From NCBI GenBank assembly GCA_034933245.1, contig JAYFNX010000029.1:1-64000 (forward strand): a stretch of 64,000 nucleotides of DNA. Direction: 5' to 3'. Below the pieces are notes generated by a model. The model did not search any database, was not told where the DNA came from, and saw nothing but the letters and a program-made list of their open reading frames with translations. Positions 42,106-50,495 of the stretch are shown in pieces (the stretch's first letter is position 1; every line of letters begins with the position of its first letter). A program made the translations under genes and the position numbers. The stretch is from Pelethousia sp034933245 (GTDB lineage: Bacteria > Bacillota > Clostridia > Christensenellales > CAG-138).

Positions 42106-44025
42106 ATGAGAATAAGAAGAGCATGGGCGCTCTTCCTGACTATGCTTGTGGCGCTTGCGGCCAGCTCGTCGGCTTTTGCTCTGGACGAAGCATATACCGT
42201 TCGATTTGCAGATGCCAATTGGGACAGCGTCAAGTTTCACAACGCCGTGGCTGGATACATCGCGGAAAAAGCCTTTGGGCTAAACTGGGAAGAGGTGCCG
42301 GGCAGCACGACTATTTTGCACGAAGCAATCCAAAAGGGGGATGTGGATGTGCATATGGAGGCTTGGACGGATAACATCGCCACCTATCCCACGGACTTGG
42401 CAGCGGGCCGGTTTACGGAGCTTGGCGTTAATTTTGACGACAACATGCAGGGCCTGTATGTGCCCCGCTATGTGATTGAGGGAGACCCGGAACGTGGCAT
42501 CGAAGCGTTGGCGCCGGATCTTCACACGGTGGAAGATTTGAAAAAATATCCCCAGGTATTTAAGGATGAAGAAGCGCCGGACAAGGGGCGCGTTTATGGT
42601 GCGATCCCCGGTTGGGAGGTGGATGGCATCATGCACGCCAAGTATGAATACTACGGGCTGGATGCCATGTACAATTATGTACAAGCCGGTTCCGAGGCGG
42701 CCTTGGCGGCGGCCTTGGCGAATGCCTATGAAAAGGGCGAGCCCATTGTGGGCTACTATTGGGAGCCCACTTGGCTGATGGGCATGTATGATTTTGTTCT
42801 TTTGGAGGATGCCCCCTACGATGCCGAACGGTATATGCTGGGCGAAACGGCCTGCCCTGCCGTGCGGGTAACCATTCAGGCCAGCAATACCTTTGTGGAA
42901 GCACAGCCGGATTATGCGGCCTTCCTGGAGCGGTATCATACTTCTTCTGCGTTGACCAGTACCGCCCTTTCCTATATTCAAGAAAACAGTGCATCCTATG
43001 AGGAAGCGGCCGCATGGTTCCTTCGCCAGAACGACGCCCTTCTGGATGAATGGCTAACGCCTGCCCAGGCGGCGGACGTGCGGGCTGCCCTGGGGGGGGA
43101 AGAAGAAAAAACGGAAAAAACGCGATTCCCCTTTGCATTATCCATCAATACGTCGGATTTTGATAACAGCGTAAAGGATTTTGCCCGCAAGCATGACGAT
43201 GTTTTTGGGGGAATCAAGAACGGGCTTATCGCCTTTGTAAACTTCTTCAATTGGATTTTAGGCCTTATCCCCTGGTGGCTCCTCATCCTGCTGGTGGTGG
43301 GCCTTGGCTATTTAGCTACCGGGAAACCCACTAAGGCCGTTCTTTATGGAGCGCTATTATCGCTCATTGGCGTGTTTGGCCTTTGGGAACTCATGAATGA
43401 AACGCTGGCCGTGGTGCTGGCTTCCGTGACGATCGCATTGGTGCTGGGATTCCCTATCGGCATCCTGCTTTCCGGCAGTTCCCGGGCCAACCGGATTATG
43501 CGGCCCGTGCTGGATACCATGCAGACCATGCCCGTATTCGTTTATTTGATCCCGGCTGTCATGCTCTTTAGCATCGGTAAGGCGCCGGCTGTAATTGCCA
43601 CAGTGATCTATGCCATTGTGCCCGTTATCCGTTTGACGGCCTTGGGCATTTTGCAGGTGGATGCCGAGGTGGTGGAGGCTAGCCGCGCCTTTGGCGCCAC
43701 CAAGATCCAAACCCTGTTCAAGGTGCAGATACCCCAAGCTATGCCTACCATTATGACGGGTGTAAACCAGACGCTCATGATGGCTATGGCCATGGTGGTT
43801 ACTTGCTCCATGATCGGCGCTTCGGGCTTGGGCACGGAGGTTCTCATTGGCGTGAACCGCAACGAAATCGGCCGCGGATTCATCGCGGGCGTGGCGGTTG
43901 TCATCATCGCCGTGCTTATGGACCGGATTACCCAGGGATGGATGAAGCGGGATTCCAAGAAAAACAAATTTGAAACGAAGGAGGTGCGCCAGGATGGAAC
44001 AACGAGCACAGGAATTGATTCGTGA
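42106..44025 (+). CDS. busAB: Glycine-betaine ABC transporter, fused substrate-binding protein and permease
   Basis: A 639-residue protein with a signal peptide (RIRRAWALFLTMLVALAASS). An OpuAC-type binding domain follows to about residue 335 (FADANWDSVKFHN, HMEAWTDN and GYYWEPTW, whose Trp residues can form the aromatic box for the trimethylammonium group). Then come about 40 residues of linker, and from about 380 a ProW-type permease with the EAA loop EASRAFGATKIQTLFKVQIP. The binding domain is N-terminal; in the lactococcal BusAB/OpuABC protein it is C-terminal. The start is ATG 42106 behind AAAGGTGG. It is expressed from the BusR-controlled promoter. Confidence 0.88.
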   Translation: MRIRRAWALFLTMLVALAASSSAFALDEAYTVRFADANWDSVKFHNAVAGYIAEKAFGLNWEEVPGSTTILHEAIQKGDVDVHMEAWTDNIATYPTDLAAGRFTELGVNFDDNMQGLYVPRYVIEGDPERGIEALAPDLHTVEDLKKYPQVFKDEEAPDKGRVYGAIPGWEVDGIMHAKYEYYGLDAMYNYVQAGSEAALAAALANAYEKGEPIVGYYWEPTWLMGMYDFVLLEDAPYDAERYMLGETACPAVRVTIQASNTFVEAQPDYAAFLERYHTSSALTSTALSYIQENSASYEEAAAWFLRQNDALLDEWLTPAQAADVRAALGGEEEKTEKTRFPFALSINTSDFDNSVKDFARKHDDVFGGIKNGLIAFVNFFNWILGLIPWWLLILLVVGLGYLATGKPTKAVLYGALLSLIGVFGLWELMNETLAVVLASVTIALVLGFPIGILLSGSSRANRIMRPVLDTMQTMPVFVYLIPAVMLFSIGKAPAVIATVIYAIVPVIRLTALGILQVDAEVVEASRAFGATKIQTLFKVQIPQAMPTIMTGVNQTLMMAMAMVVTCSMIGASGLGTEVLIGVNRNEIGRGFIAGVAVVIIAVLMDRITQGWMKRDSKKNKFETKEVRQDGTTSTGIDS

Positions 44026-45208
44026 ACAAGAACAACAAGATATAATTCTGCGGGTAGAGTCTCTTTCGAAACTATATGGCCCCAATAAGGCATCCGCCCA
44101 AAAGCTCTTGGCCGCTGGGGCGGGCAAGGACGAGGTGTATGAAAAGACCGGCGTTACCGTGGCCTTGGACAACGTATCCTTCGATGTGGAACGGGAGAAG
44201 ATTCTAACCATTATCGGCCTTTCGGGAAGCGGGAAATCCACACTCGTTCGCTGCTTTAACCTGCTGAACCGGCCCACATTAGGCCGCATCCTGTTTGAAG
44301 GCAGGGATATTTCCACCTTTTCCAAGCAGGAGCTCATTGCCTATCGACGGGAAAAAATTTCTATGATTTTCCAGTCCTTCGGCCTCATGAGCCATCGAGA
44401 CGTGTTGGGGAACGTGGCCTATGGGCTGGAGGTTCGAGGCGTGCCAAGAGCCGAGCGAGAGGGTAAAGCCATGGAGCTTATTGAGATGGTGGGCCTTGCG
44501 GGCCAGGAAAAGCAGCCCATCACAAGCCTTTCGGGCGGCATGAAGCAACGGGTGGGCATTGCCCGCGCACTTTGCAACGAGCCGGGAATCCTGCTTATGG
44601 ACGAAGCTTTTTCCGCCTTGGACCCGCTGGTGCGCAACGATATGCATTTTGAACTGATGGATCTGCAGAAAAAGCTGAACAAGACCATCATCTTCATCAC
44701 GCATGATATAAACGAAGCCTTTAAGCTGGGGGATACGGTGGCGATCATGCGGGACGGCCGCCTGGAGCAGATCGATACGCCGGAGCGGATGAGCCAGCAG
44801 CCGGCAAACGACTACGTTCGTACCTTCATAGACAGCGCGGATAAGACCCGCGTGCTCACCGTGCGCAACATTATGCTCAAGCCTGCCTGCCTGGTTCGCA
44901 CCACGGACAGCGTTACCCATGCCATTCGCGAAATGCACACCAACGGTGTTTCCAGCGTATATGTAATGGGCCAGGGCATGCGCCTGAAAGGAATTCTTAC
45001 CATCGATGAGGCGATTCGCGCCCATCAGGAGAGCCGAACCATTACGGATGTGCTCCAGCAGGATGTTCCCACCGTGTCCGAAGATACCTTGGTAAGCGAT
45101 GTGCTGCCCGTTGCCGCCCAAGCGCGGGTACCCATTGCCGTGGTAGATGAAGGCGGGGCCCTTCGCGGGATTGTCACAAAGGCTTCCGTGCTTTCCAGCA
45201 TGCTGTAA
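43994..45208 (+). CDS. busAA: Glycine-betaine ABC transporter ATPase with tandem CBS domains
   Basis: A 404-residue OpuAA/ProV-type ATPase. Motifs are Walker A GLSGSGKSTLVRCFN, Q-loop MIFQSFGLMSHR, signature SLSGGMKQRVGIARAL, Walker B ILLMDEAFSALDP and H-loop FITHD. Two CBS domains follow from about residue 290 (IMLKPACLVRTTDSVTHAI, then VPTVSEDTLVSDVLP), which in related OpuA sense ionic strength and bind cyclic di-AMP. The start is ATG 43994 with GGAGG 9 nt upstream, 31 bp inside the end of the permease fusion gene. Confidence 0.94.
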   Translation: MEQRAQELIREQEQQDIILRVESLSKLYGPNKASAQKLLAAGAGKDEVYEKTGVTVALDNVSFDVEREKILTIIGLSGSGKSTLVRCFNLLNRPTLGRILFEGRDISTFSKQELIAYRREKISMIFQSFGLMSHRDVLGNVAYGLEVRGVPRAEREGKAMELIEMVGLAGQEKQPITSLSGGMKQRVGIARALCNEPGILLMDEAFSALDPLVRNDMHFELMDLQKKLNKTIIFITHDINEAFKLGDTVAIMRDGRLEQIDTPERMSQQPANDYVRTFIDSADKTRVLTVRNIMLKPACLVRTTDSVTHAIREMHTNGVSSVYVMGQGMRLKGILTIDEAIRAHQESRTITDVLQQDVPTVSEDTLVSDVLPVAAQARVPIAVVDEGGALRGIVTKASVLSSML

Positions 45209-45223
45209 CGGACGATTTCAAGC

Positions 45224-45250
45224 AAAAAAGTGGCTTTTAGCCACTTTTTT
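45224..45250 (+). terminator. Terminator of the betaine importer operon
   Basis: AAAAAAGTGGCT-TTT-AGCCACTTTTTT, a perfect 12-bp stem ending in a T-run, 15 bp after the ATPase stop. Confidence 0.92.
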
Positions 45251-45347
45251 GCATGTGCGCATGCCGCTTACAATGCTTTAGAGCCACAAGCCGCGAAGCG
45301 CAAAGCTGCCCATGACCAACATGCAGGTCTACATATAAAAAATGCGA

Positions 45348-45400
45348 TTGACAGATATCTCGTCATAGGATATATTAAACATGTCACATGACGATATATC
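45348..45400 (+). promoter_or_regulatory. Promoter and inverted-repeat operator of the PadR gene
   Basis: TTGACA (45348-45353), a 17-nt spacer and TATATT (45371-45376). GATATCTCGTCAT (45354-45366) and ATGACGATATATC (45388-45400) are inverted repeats matching at 12 of 13 positions and flank the -10. Such an arrangement suits autorepression by the PadR protein encoded next. Confidence 0.65.
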
Positions 45401-45415
45401 AGGAGGCGATTGGTA

Positions 45416-45757
45416 ATGGGTAAGGCCGCGCCGCTTACGGAGGCGCTGTATTATATTCTTTTATCGCTGGGGGAGCCAAATCACGGCTATGGCATTATCC
45501 AGCAGGTGTCCGCCATGACGGAGGGAAGGTTGGTTCTGGGGGCCGGTACCCTTTATGGCGCGATCAGCGGGCTCTTGGAGAAGGGCTGGATCATCCTCTA
45601 TCATGAAGAAACGGACGCTAGGAGAAAAAAGGAATACCTGCGAACGCCATTGGGAACTTCCGCCTTGGAGGAGGAAATATCCCGGCTAAGGGAGCTGCTT
45701 CATAATGCCCAAATTTATATGGAATCGGATGGGAGGAACCGGCATGCGCAAGTTTAA
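45416..45757 (+). CDS. PadR-family transcriptional regulator
   Basis: A 113-residue protein with a winged helix (PLTEALYYILLSLGEPNHGY, then IIQQVSAM and LGAGTLYGAISGLLEKGWI) and a short C-terminal dimerisation helix (ALEEEISRLRELLHNA). The start is ATG 45416 with AGGAGG 9 nt upstream. Its 3' end overlaps the DUF2812 gene by 14 bp. PadR-DUF2812 pairs are common in Firmicutes, with the DUF2812 membrane protein thought to act on or respond with the regulator. Confidence 0.92.
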   Translation: MGKAAPLTEALYYILLSLGEPNHGYGIIQQVSAMTEGRLVLGAGTLYGAISGLLEKGWIILYHEETDARRKKEYLRTPLGTSALEEEISRLRELLHNAQIYMESDGRNRHAQV

Positions 45758-46253
45758 ATTGTATTACGACAAGGACGCGGAGGAGGCATGGCTGCAAAGC
45801 ATGTCTGCCGGGGGCTGGGCATTCAAACATTTTTGTATGGGCGTCTATACCTTTGAACCATCCGAGCCTGGGGAATATATTTACCGCATTGATTTAATGC
45901 CGGGCGACGCCCGGGAACAAGAGCAGTTTACTGCCTTTATGCGGGATGCGGGTATAGAGCCGGTAGGAAAATGGTACCGTTGGGTATATCTTCGGCGCCA
46001 AGCGGCGGAAGAACCTTTTGAGCTTTATACGGATGCGGATTCCAAAATTGCCCATTATAGCCGCATCCGTCGCTTCTTTGGCGGCGTGCTGGCTCTTGAG
46101 TTCCTTTGCATGGCGATGGAGCTGAATGCCGCCTTGGCCACTGGCAGGGCTCTTTTCTGGTGTTTCACCGGCCTGCTGCTGGCGATTGTACTCGTTCTTT
46201 TTCGTATGGTGCTTAAATGCAACCGCAAAATTGCGACGCTACGGAAAGGGTGA
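45744..46253 (+). CDS. DUF2812 membrane protein
   Basis: A 169-residue protein. The N-terminal soluble part (about residues 1-100: RKFKLYYDKDAEEAWLQSMS, GWAFKHFCMGVYTFE, then EYIYRIDLMP) matches DUF2812, and two TM segments follow (about 110-128 and 134-155). The start is ATG 45744 behind GGGAGG, inside the end of the PadR gene. Function unknown; the fixed pairing with PadR suggests a signalling or co-regulatory role at the membrane. Confidence 0.85.
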   Translation: MRKFKLYYDKDAEEAWLQSMSAGGWAFKHFCMGVYTFEPSEPGEYIYRIDLMPGDAREQEQFTAFMRDAGIEPVGKWYRWVYLRRQAAEEPFELYTDADSKIAHYSRIRRFFGGVLALEFLCMAMELNAALATGRALFWCFTGLLLAIVLVLFRMVLKCNRKIATLRKG

Positions 46254-46256
46254 CCC

Positions 46257-47120
46257 ATGCATTTTGTGGAGGCCAAAGGCCTGCTTTCGGATCGAAACGG
46301 CATGAATTTATACAGGGGCTGCACCCATGGCTGCATCTATTGTGATTCACGCAGCGCCTGCTATGGCATGGATCATGCTTTTGAGGATGTGGAGGTCAAG
46401 ATCAACGCGCCTGCGTTGCTGGAAGCTGCCCTTAGGCGCAAGAAGCGCCGCTGCATGATCGGCACGGGGGCCATGAGCGATCCATACTGGCCGGGAGAAG
46501 TGGAGCTCGGGCTCGTTAGAAGGTGCCTAAAAATCATCGAAAAATACGGTTTTGGCCTGGCTTTGCAAACCAAATCCCCTTTGGTTTTGCGGGATCTGGA
46601 GGCATTAACAGCCATTCATGAAAAGGCCAAGTGCGTGGTGCAGGTGACGCTTACCACCTTTGATGAACCCCTTTGCCGCCTTCTGGAGCCAAACGTTGCC
46701 ACGACAAAGGAGCGCTTTGCGGCCCTCTGCGCCCTGCGGGAGCGAAATATCCCTACAGTGGTATGGCTTTCGCCCATTTTACCCTATTTAAACGATACCC
46801 CGGAGAATATCCGGGGCATTTTGGCTTATTGCAGGGAAGCCGAGGTAAAAGGCGTGCTTTGCTTCGGCATGGGTCTGACCTTGCGGGAGGGCAACCGAGA
46901 ATATTTTTATGCGCAATTGGACCGGCACTTTCCCGGCCTTTCCGCCCGCTATAGCAGGCGTTTCGGCACATCTTACGGCTGCATGAGCGAGAGGGAGGGC
47001 GAGTTGAACAGGATATTTGAAGCCGAATGCGCCCGGTTGGGCCTTTGGCACGATACAGATGCGATCTTTCGATGGATGCAAACCCTGGAAGAGAGAGAGG
47101 AGCAGGTGCGTTTTTGGTAA
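46257..47120 (+). CDS. Radical SAM protein of the spore photoproduct lyase-like family
   Basis: A 287-residue protein with the radical SAM cluster motif YRGCTHGCIYCDSRS (Cys-x3-Cys-x2-Cys, about residues 22-29), followed by a partial TIM-barrel: RCMIGTGAMSDPYWPGE, LALQTKSPLVLRDL and WLSPILPYLNDTPENI. Members annotated SPL-like lack the helix-turn-helix of true SplB, and their substrates are mostly unknown. The start is ATG 46257, 3 bp after the DUF2812 stop; it may be read from the same transcript. Confidence 0.88.
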   Translation: MHFVEAKGLLSDRNGMNLYRGCTHGCIYCDSRSACYGMDHAFEDVEVKINAPALLEAALRRKKRRCMIGTGAMSDPYWPGEVELGLVRRCLKIIEKYGFGLALQTKSPLVLRDLEALTAIHEKAKCVVQVTLTTFDEPLCRLLEPNVATTKERFAALCALRERNIPTVVWLSPILPYLNDTPENIRGILAYCREAEVKGVLCFGMGLTLREGNREYFYAQLDRHFPGLSARYSRRFGTSYGCMSEREGELNRIFEAECARLGLWHDTDAIFRWMQTLEEREEQVRFW

Positions 47121-47133
47121 AAGCACCACAAAA

Positions 47134-47155
47134 GGGGCGTAGGCACGCCCCCCGG
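47134..47155. terminator. Hairpin between convergent radical SAM and ACT-protein genes
   Basis: GGGGCGT-AGGC-ACGCCCC, a 7-bp GC stem, then CCGGTTTTC. It could serve both directions. Confidence 0.5.
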
Positions 47156-47178
47156 TTTTCTTCACAACGGTGCCAAAA

Positions 47179-47625
47179 TTATTCGATTGCAAGCAGCTTC
47201 ACACTGCCCGTTCCCCGCAACATGGAGAAGCGCTTCACCAGTTCTTGGGGGGTAAGGCTCATGCTGGAGGTATCCAGCGTTAAGAGAACGGTGGCATTGC
47301 CGTCAATGGGCAGGCTTTGGGTGATGGTCAGGATATTGCCCCCCAATTCCGCAATGGCATTGATGAGCTGGCTCAGGATGCCTGGTTCATGGCTGAGCAT
47401 GAGAGAGAACACCGCCTTGCTGCATTCGGTGGCGTCGTTTGGCATGTAGAGGTAATCCTTGTATTTATAATAGGTGCTGCGTGAAATGCCGACCTGCCGC
47501 GCAGCTTCGCTCACCTCCCTTACCGCACCCGTGCGCAGCATCTCGCGGGCGGCGAGAACCTTTTCGTAATAATCCGGCAGAATACGTTTATCTACGATCA
47601 GGTAATTGCTCTTCTTCATGGTCAT
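47179..47625 (-). CDS. UPF0735-type ACT domain protein
   Basis: A 148-residue protein. Residues 1-70 contain a helix-turn-helix-like segment (EVSEAARQVGISRSTYYKYKD), and residues 75-146 an ACT domain (FSLMLSHEPGILSQLINAIA, then GGNILTITQSLP). The family is often encoded beside homoserine dehydrogenase or threonine genes and likely senses an amino acid; older annotations name it PheB, without evidence of chorismate mutase activity. The start is ATG 47625 behind AAAGGAG. It lies 24 bp downstream of thrC on the same strand, so it is probably cotranscribed. Confidence 0.88.
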   Translation of the reverse strand: MTMKKSNYLIVDKRILPDYYEKVLAAREMLRTGAVREVSEAARQVGISRSTYYKYKDYLYMPNDATECSKAVFSLMLSHEPGILSQLINAIAELGGNILTITQSLPIDGNATVLLTLDTSSMSLTPQELVKRFSMLRGTGSVKLLAIE

Positions 47626-47649
47626 GCTTTTTCTCCTTTTATGCGGGGC

Positions 47650-49122
47650 TCATTGAAGACCGGCGGCCTTTGCAAGAACGTAGGCCTCCATGTCTTCCCG
47701 ATTGATTACATCCTTGTGCAGTATGGGTAAACTTTGTAGGCCGGCTAGGTTGTTGGGGATAGGCACGCGGGTAATTTGCTGCAGACGCTCCATTTGCGCG
47801 AATTCGTCTTGATCGGATTTTTCCCCCAAAGCGCTGAGTACCGCGGCGCAGAATTTATAGGGGGAAGCCGTGGAGAGGACAACGGCCTTATTTTGAAGGG
47901 GGCAGCGGTCCGCGACATCCCAAGCCACGGCCGTGTGGGTGTCCATAAGATAACCATGGGCGTCAAAAACCCGGCGTATGGCCGCCTTTGTCTGCCCATC
48001 ATCCGCAAAGCCCGCAAAGAAATCCGCCTGAATCGCCGCCTTGGCTTGCCCTTCCAGCACATAGCGCCCGGCTTGGACTAGGCTTTGCATATAGCCGGCT
48101 ACGGCCTTGTCGTCACAACCGCAGGCCAGGTACAGCAGCCGTTCCAAATTACTGGAGATGAGGATGTCCATACTGGGGGAGATGGTCTGGTGGAAGGGAC
48201 GGTTGCGATCATATACGCCGGTAAGGAGGAAATCGGTAAGCACATTGTTGGCATTGGAAGCACAAAGGAACCGCCCGGCGGGAAGACCCATCTGTTTGGC
48301 CAGGTACCCGGCCAGAATGTTGCCGAAATTGCCTGTGGGAACCACAAAATCCACAGCCTCGCCCATGGTAATTTCTCTTTGCCGCAGCAGATCCCCGTAG
48401 GCCTTGAAATAATACATCACCTGGGGGGCCAAACGGCCGATGTTGATGGAGTTGGCGCTGGAAAGCATGGCTTGCCTCGCAAGGGACTTCGCCGCTTCCG
48501 GCGAGGTAAAGATGGCTTTCACACCGCTTTGGGCATCGTCAAAGTTGCCCCGGATGGCGCACACGGCCACGTTGCCGCCCGGCTGCGTCGTCATTTGGGC
48601 TTGTTGGATGGCGCTTACGCCGCCATGGGGATAGAACACGATGATACGGGTTCCCGGCACATCCCGAAAACCTGCCAAAGCAGCCTTTCCCGTGTCGCCG
48701 CTGGTAGCGGTGAGGATAAGAATATCCTCCTTGATGTTGTTCTTTTTCTTGGAGGCGGTAATTAACCGGGGAAGTACGGAAAGAGCGACATCCTTAAAAG
48801 CGCTGGTGGGCCCTCGGAACAGCTCTAAAATAAATCGATTGCCCACTTTCACCAAGGGCGTCAGCTCCGCAGTTTCAAATTTATCTCGGTAAGAATCCTC
48901 CACGATGGATCGGATTTCCTCACCGGAAAAATCCGGTAACAGCAGGGAAAGCACGGTAGAGGAGATATCCAGGGCCGTCATGCTTGTAAGACGCTCCATG
49001 GGGAACCTATATTGACCAGGATCGGAAAGCATATAGAGGCCGCCGTCCGGCGCGATCCCTTTTAGGACGGCTTCGGACGCCGTGGCGGTAAGCATACGGT
49101 TCCTGGTGCTTTGATAGTGCAT
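47650..49122 (-). CDS. thrC: Threonine synthase
   Basis: A 490-residue PLP enzyme that converts O-phosphohomoserine to threonine. Family motifs are the N-terminal YQSTRNR with DGGLYM, the PLP lysine segment GPTSAFKDVALSVLP, TATSGDTGKAALAGF, the VPTGNFGNILAGYLAK phosphate-binding loop and a C-terminal VVLSTASPYKF. The length fits the yeast/E. coli-like class with N-terminal Thr_synth_N. The start is ATG 49122 behind GGAGG. It is divergent from hom-lysC-asd, so the threonine branch of the aspartate pathway is encoded as a divergent cluster. Confidence 0.95.
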   Translation of the reverse strand: MHYQSTRNRMLTATASEAVLKGIAPDGGLYMLSDPGQYRFPMERLTSMTALDISSTVLSLLLPDFSGEEIRSIVEDSYRDKFETAELTPLVKVGNRFILELFRGPTSAFKDVALSVLPRLITASKKKNNIKEDILILTATSGDTGKAALAGFRDVPGTRIIVFYPHGGVSAIQQAQMTTQPGGNVAVCAIRGNFDDAQSGVKAIFTSPEAAKSLARQAMLSSANSINIGRLAPQVMYYFKAYGDLLRQREITMGEAVDFVVPTGNFGNILAGYLAKQMGLPAGRFLCASNANNVLTDFLLTGVYDRNRPFHQTISPSMDILISSNLERLLYLACGCDDKAVAGYMQSLVQAGRYVLEGQAKAAIQADFFAGFADDGQTKAAIRRVFDAHGYLMDTHTAVAWDVADRCPLQNKAVVLSTASPYKFCAAVLSALGEKSDQDEFAQMERLQQITRVPIPNNLAGLQSLPILHKDVINREDMEAYVLAKAAGLQ

Positions 49123-49255
49123 AGGGGGTATCCTCCAAATCTCATCTTTCTTTTATTATATCATACCGCATTCCAAAGAATATACCAGCATATAGCATGA
49201 ATGCGGCAGGATCCCTTAAAAAATATGTGTTAAATAAATAACGGAATTTGTACGC

Positions 49256-49284
49256 TTGCATTTGCGCTGTGAATATGATATATT
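49256..49284 (+). promoter_or_regulatory. Probable promoter of hom-lysC-asd
   Basis: TTGCAT (49256-49261), a 17-nt spacer and TATATT (49279-49284), 58 bp upstream of the hom start. No T-box or lysine riboswitch structure was recognised in this short leader. Confidence 0.55.
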
Positions 49285-49342
49285 GTTTCTCGTGCAAAAA
49301 CAAGTGTTTTTCACAAAAAGACACAAGGAGAATGAATTAGGT

Positions 49343-50485
49343 ATGAAAATCGCATTGCTGGGTTTTGGTGTAGTGGGAAGCGGCGCTTATAAGATTATGG
49401 CCGGGCAGCCGGAATGCGGCGTTTCGGTGAAGCGGGCGCTGGTTCGAACTATGCGGCCCGGCCCTGTGGAGGGGTTCCTAACCACCAATATGGCCGATAT
49501 TTTGAACGATCCCGAGATCGAGCTGGTGGCGGAAGCCATGGGAGGCCTGGAGCCTGCCTATACCTATGTGATGGCGGCTATCCAAGCGGGTAAGCACGTG
49601 GTTACCGCCAATAAGCAGTTGGTTTGCGCTCGGTTCCGGGAGCTTTCCCAGGCGGCGGAGGAAAAGGGCGTGCAGCTTCGCTATACCGCCAGCGCAGGGG
49701 GCGGCGTGCCCTGGCTGTTCAACCTGCTCCGCTCCAAGCGCCTGGATGAGATTCAGGCCATCACAGGCAGCATCAACGGTACCTCCAACTATATTTTGGG
49801 CAATATGCATAAAAACAAAGCCCCATTCGCCGACGTATTGGCCGAGGCGCAGCGCCTGGGCTATGCGGAAACAGACCCCAGCGCCGATATCGACGGGCTG
49901 GATCTGCAGCGAAAATGCGCCATTTCGGCTACGTTAGCTTTTTCCGCCCGGGTGGCTGAAGAGGCGATCGATACGGCTGGCATTCGCTATATTACCGCGC
50001 AGGATATTACCTGGGCAGAGGAACGCGGGCTGGTTTTCAAACAGATGATGCGCTGCCGCCGGGAACAGGGGGAACTTACCGCTTATGTGGAGCCGACCTT
50101 GCTTCCCTGCGATAAACCCGAGGCAAACCTGCCCATCCGATCCAGCATTGCCACCCTCTATGGCCACTATATCGGCAGGCTGAGTTTCTTTGGAGCTGGT
50201 GCGGGAACCCTGCCCACCGGAATGAACATGATGCAGGACGTGATGGATATATATATGGGGGTTGGCCGGGTGCACAATTATGCCGCGGACGCCAGGGTAC
50301 GCAACGAATTAGCCGTGCATTCCTATTATGTGCGGGGAAAAGCGGATCTTTCAAACGTCCGGGAGCGGGGAGACGGCTGGGCCGTTACGGAGCCCATGCG
50401 CGTAAGCGATATGCACGCCCTTGCAAAGAAGCTGGCCCAGGAAGGCACGCCCGTATTTTTTGCCGGCATAATGGAGGAAGAATAG
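49343..50485 (+). CDS. hom: Homoserine dehydrogenase (short form, no ACT domain)
   Basis: A 380-residue NAD(P)-dependent enzyme reducing aspartate semialdehyde to homoserine. Features are the Rossmann loop LLGFGVVGSGAY, HVVTANKQL, SAGGGVPWLFNLL, GSINGTSNYIL with the active-site region, EAQRLGYAETDPSADIDG and the catalytic Lys in LQRKCAI. The C-terminus ends soon after the catalytic domain, so the usual regulatory ACT domain is missing. The separate ACT protein across thrC may compensate; that is inference. The start is ATG 49343 behind AAGGAG. Confidence 0.94.
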   Translation: MKIALLGFGVVGSGAYKIMAGQPECGVSVKRALVRTMRPGPVEGFLTTNMADILNDPEIELVAEAMGGLEPAYTYVMAAIQAGKHVVTANKQLVCARFRELSQAAEEKGVQLRYTASAGGGVPWLFNLLRSKRLDEIQAITGSINGTSNYILGNMHKNKAPFADVLAEAQRLGYAETDPSADIDGLDLQRKCAISATLAFSARVAEEAIDTAGIRYITAQDITWAEERGLVFKQMMRCRREQGELTAYVEPTLLPCDKPEANLPIRSSIATLYGHYIGRLSFFGAGAGTLPTGMNMMQDVMDIYMGVGRVHNYAADARVRNELAVHSYYVRGKADLSNVRERGDGWAVTEPMRVSDMHALAKKLAQEGTPVFFAGIMEEE

Positions 50486-50495
50486 GAGAAAGTTT

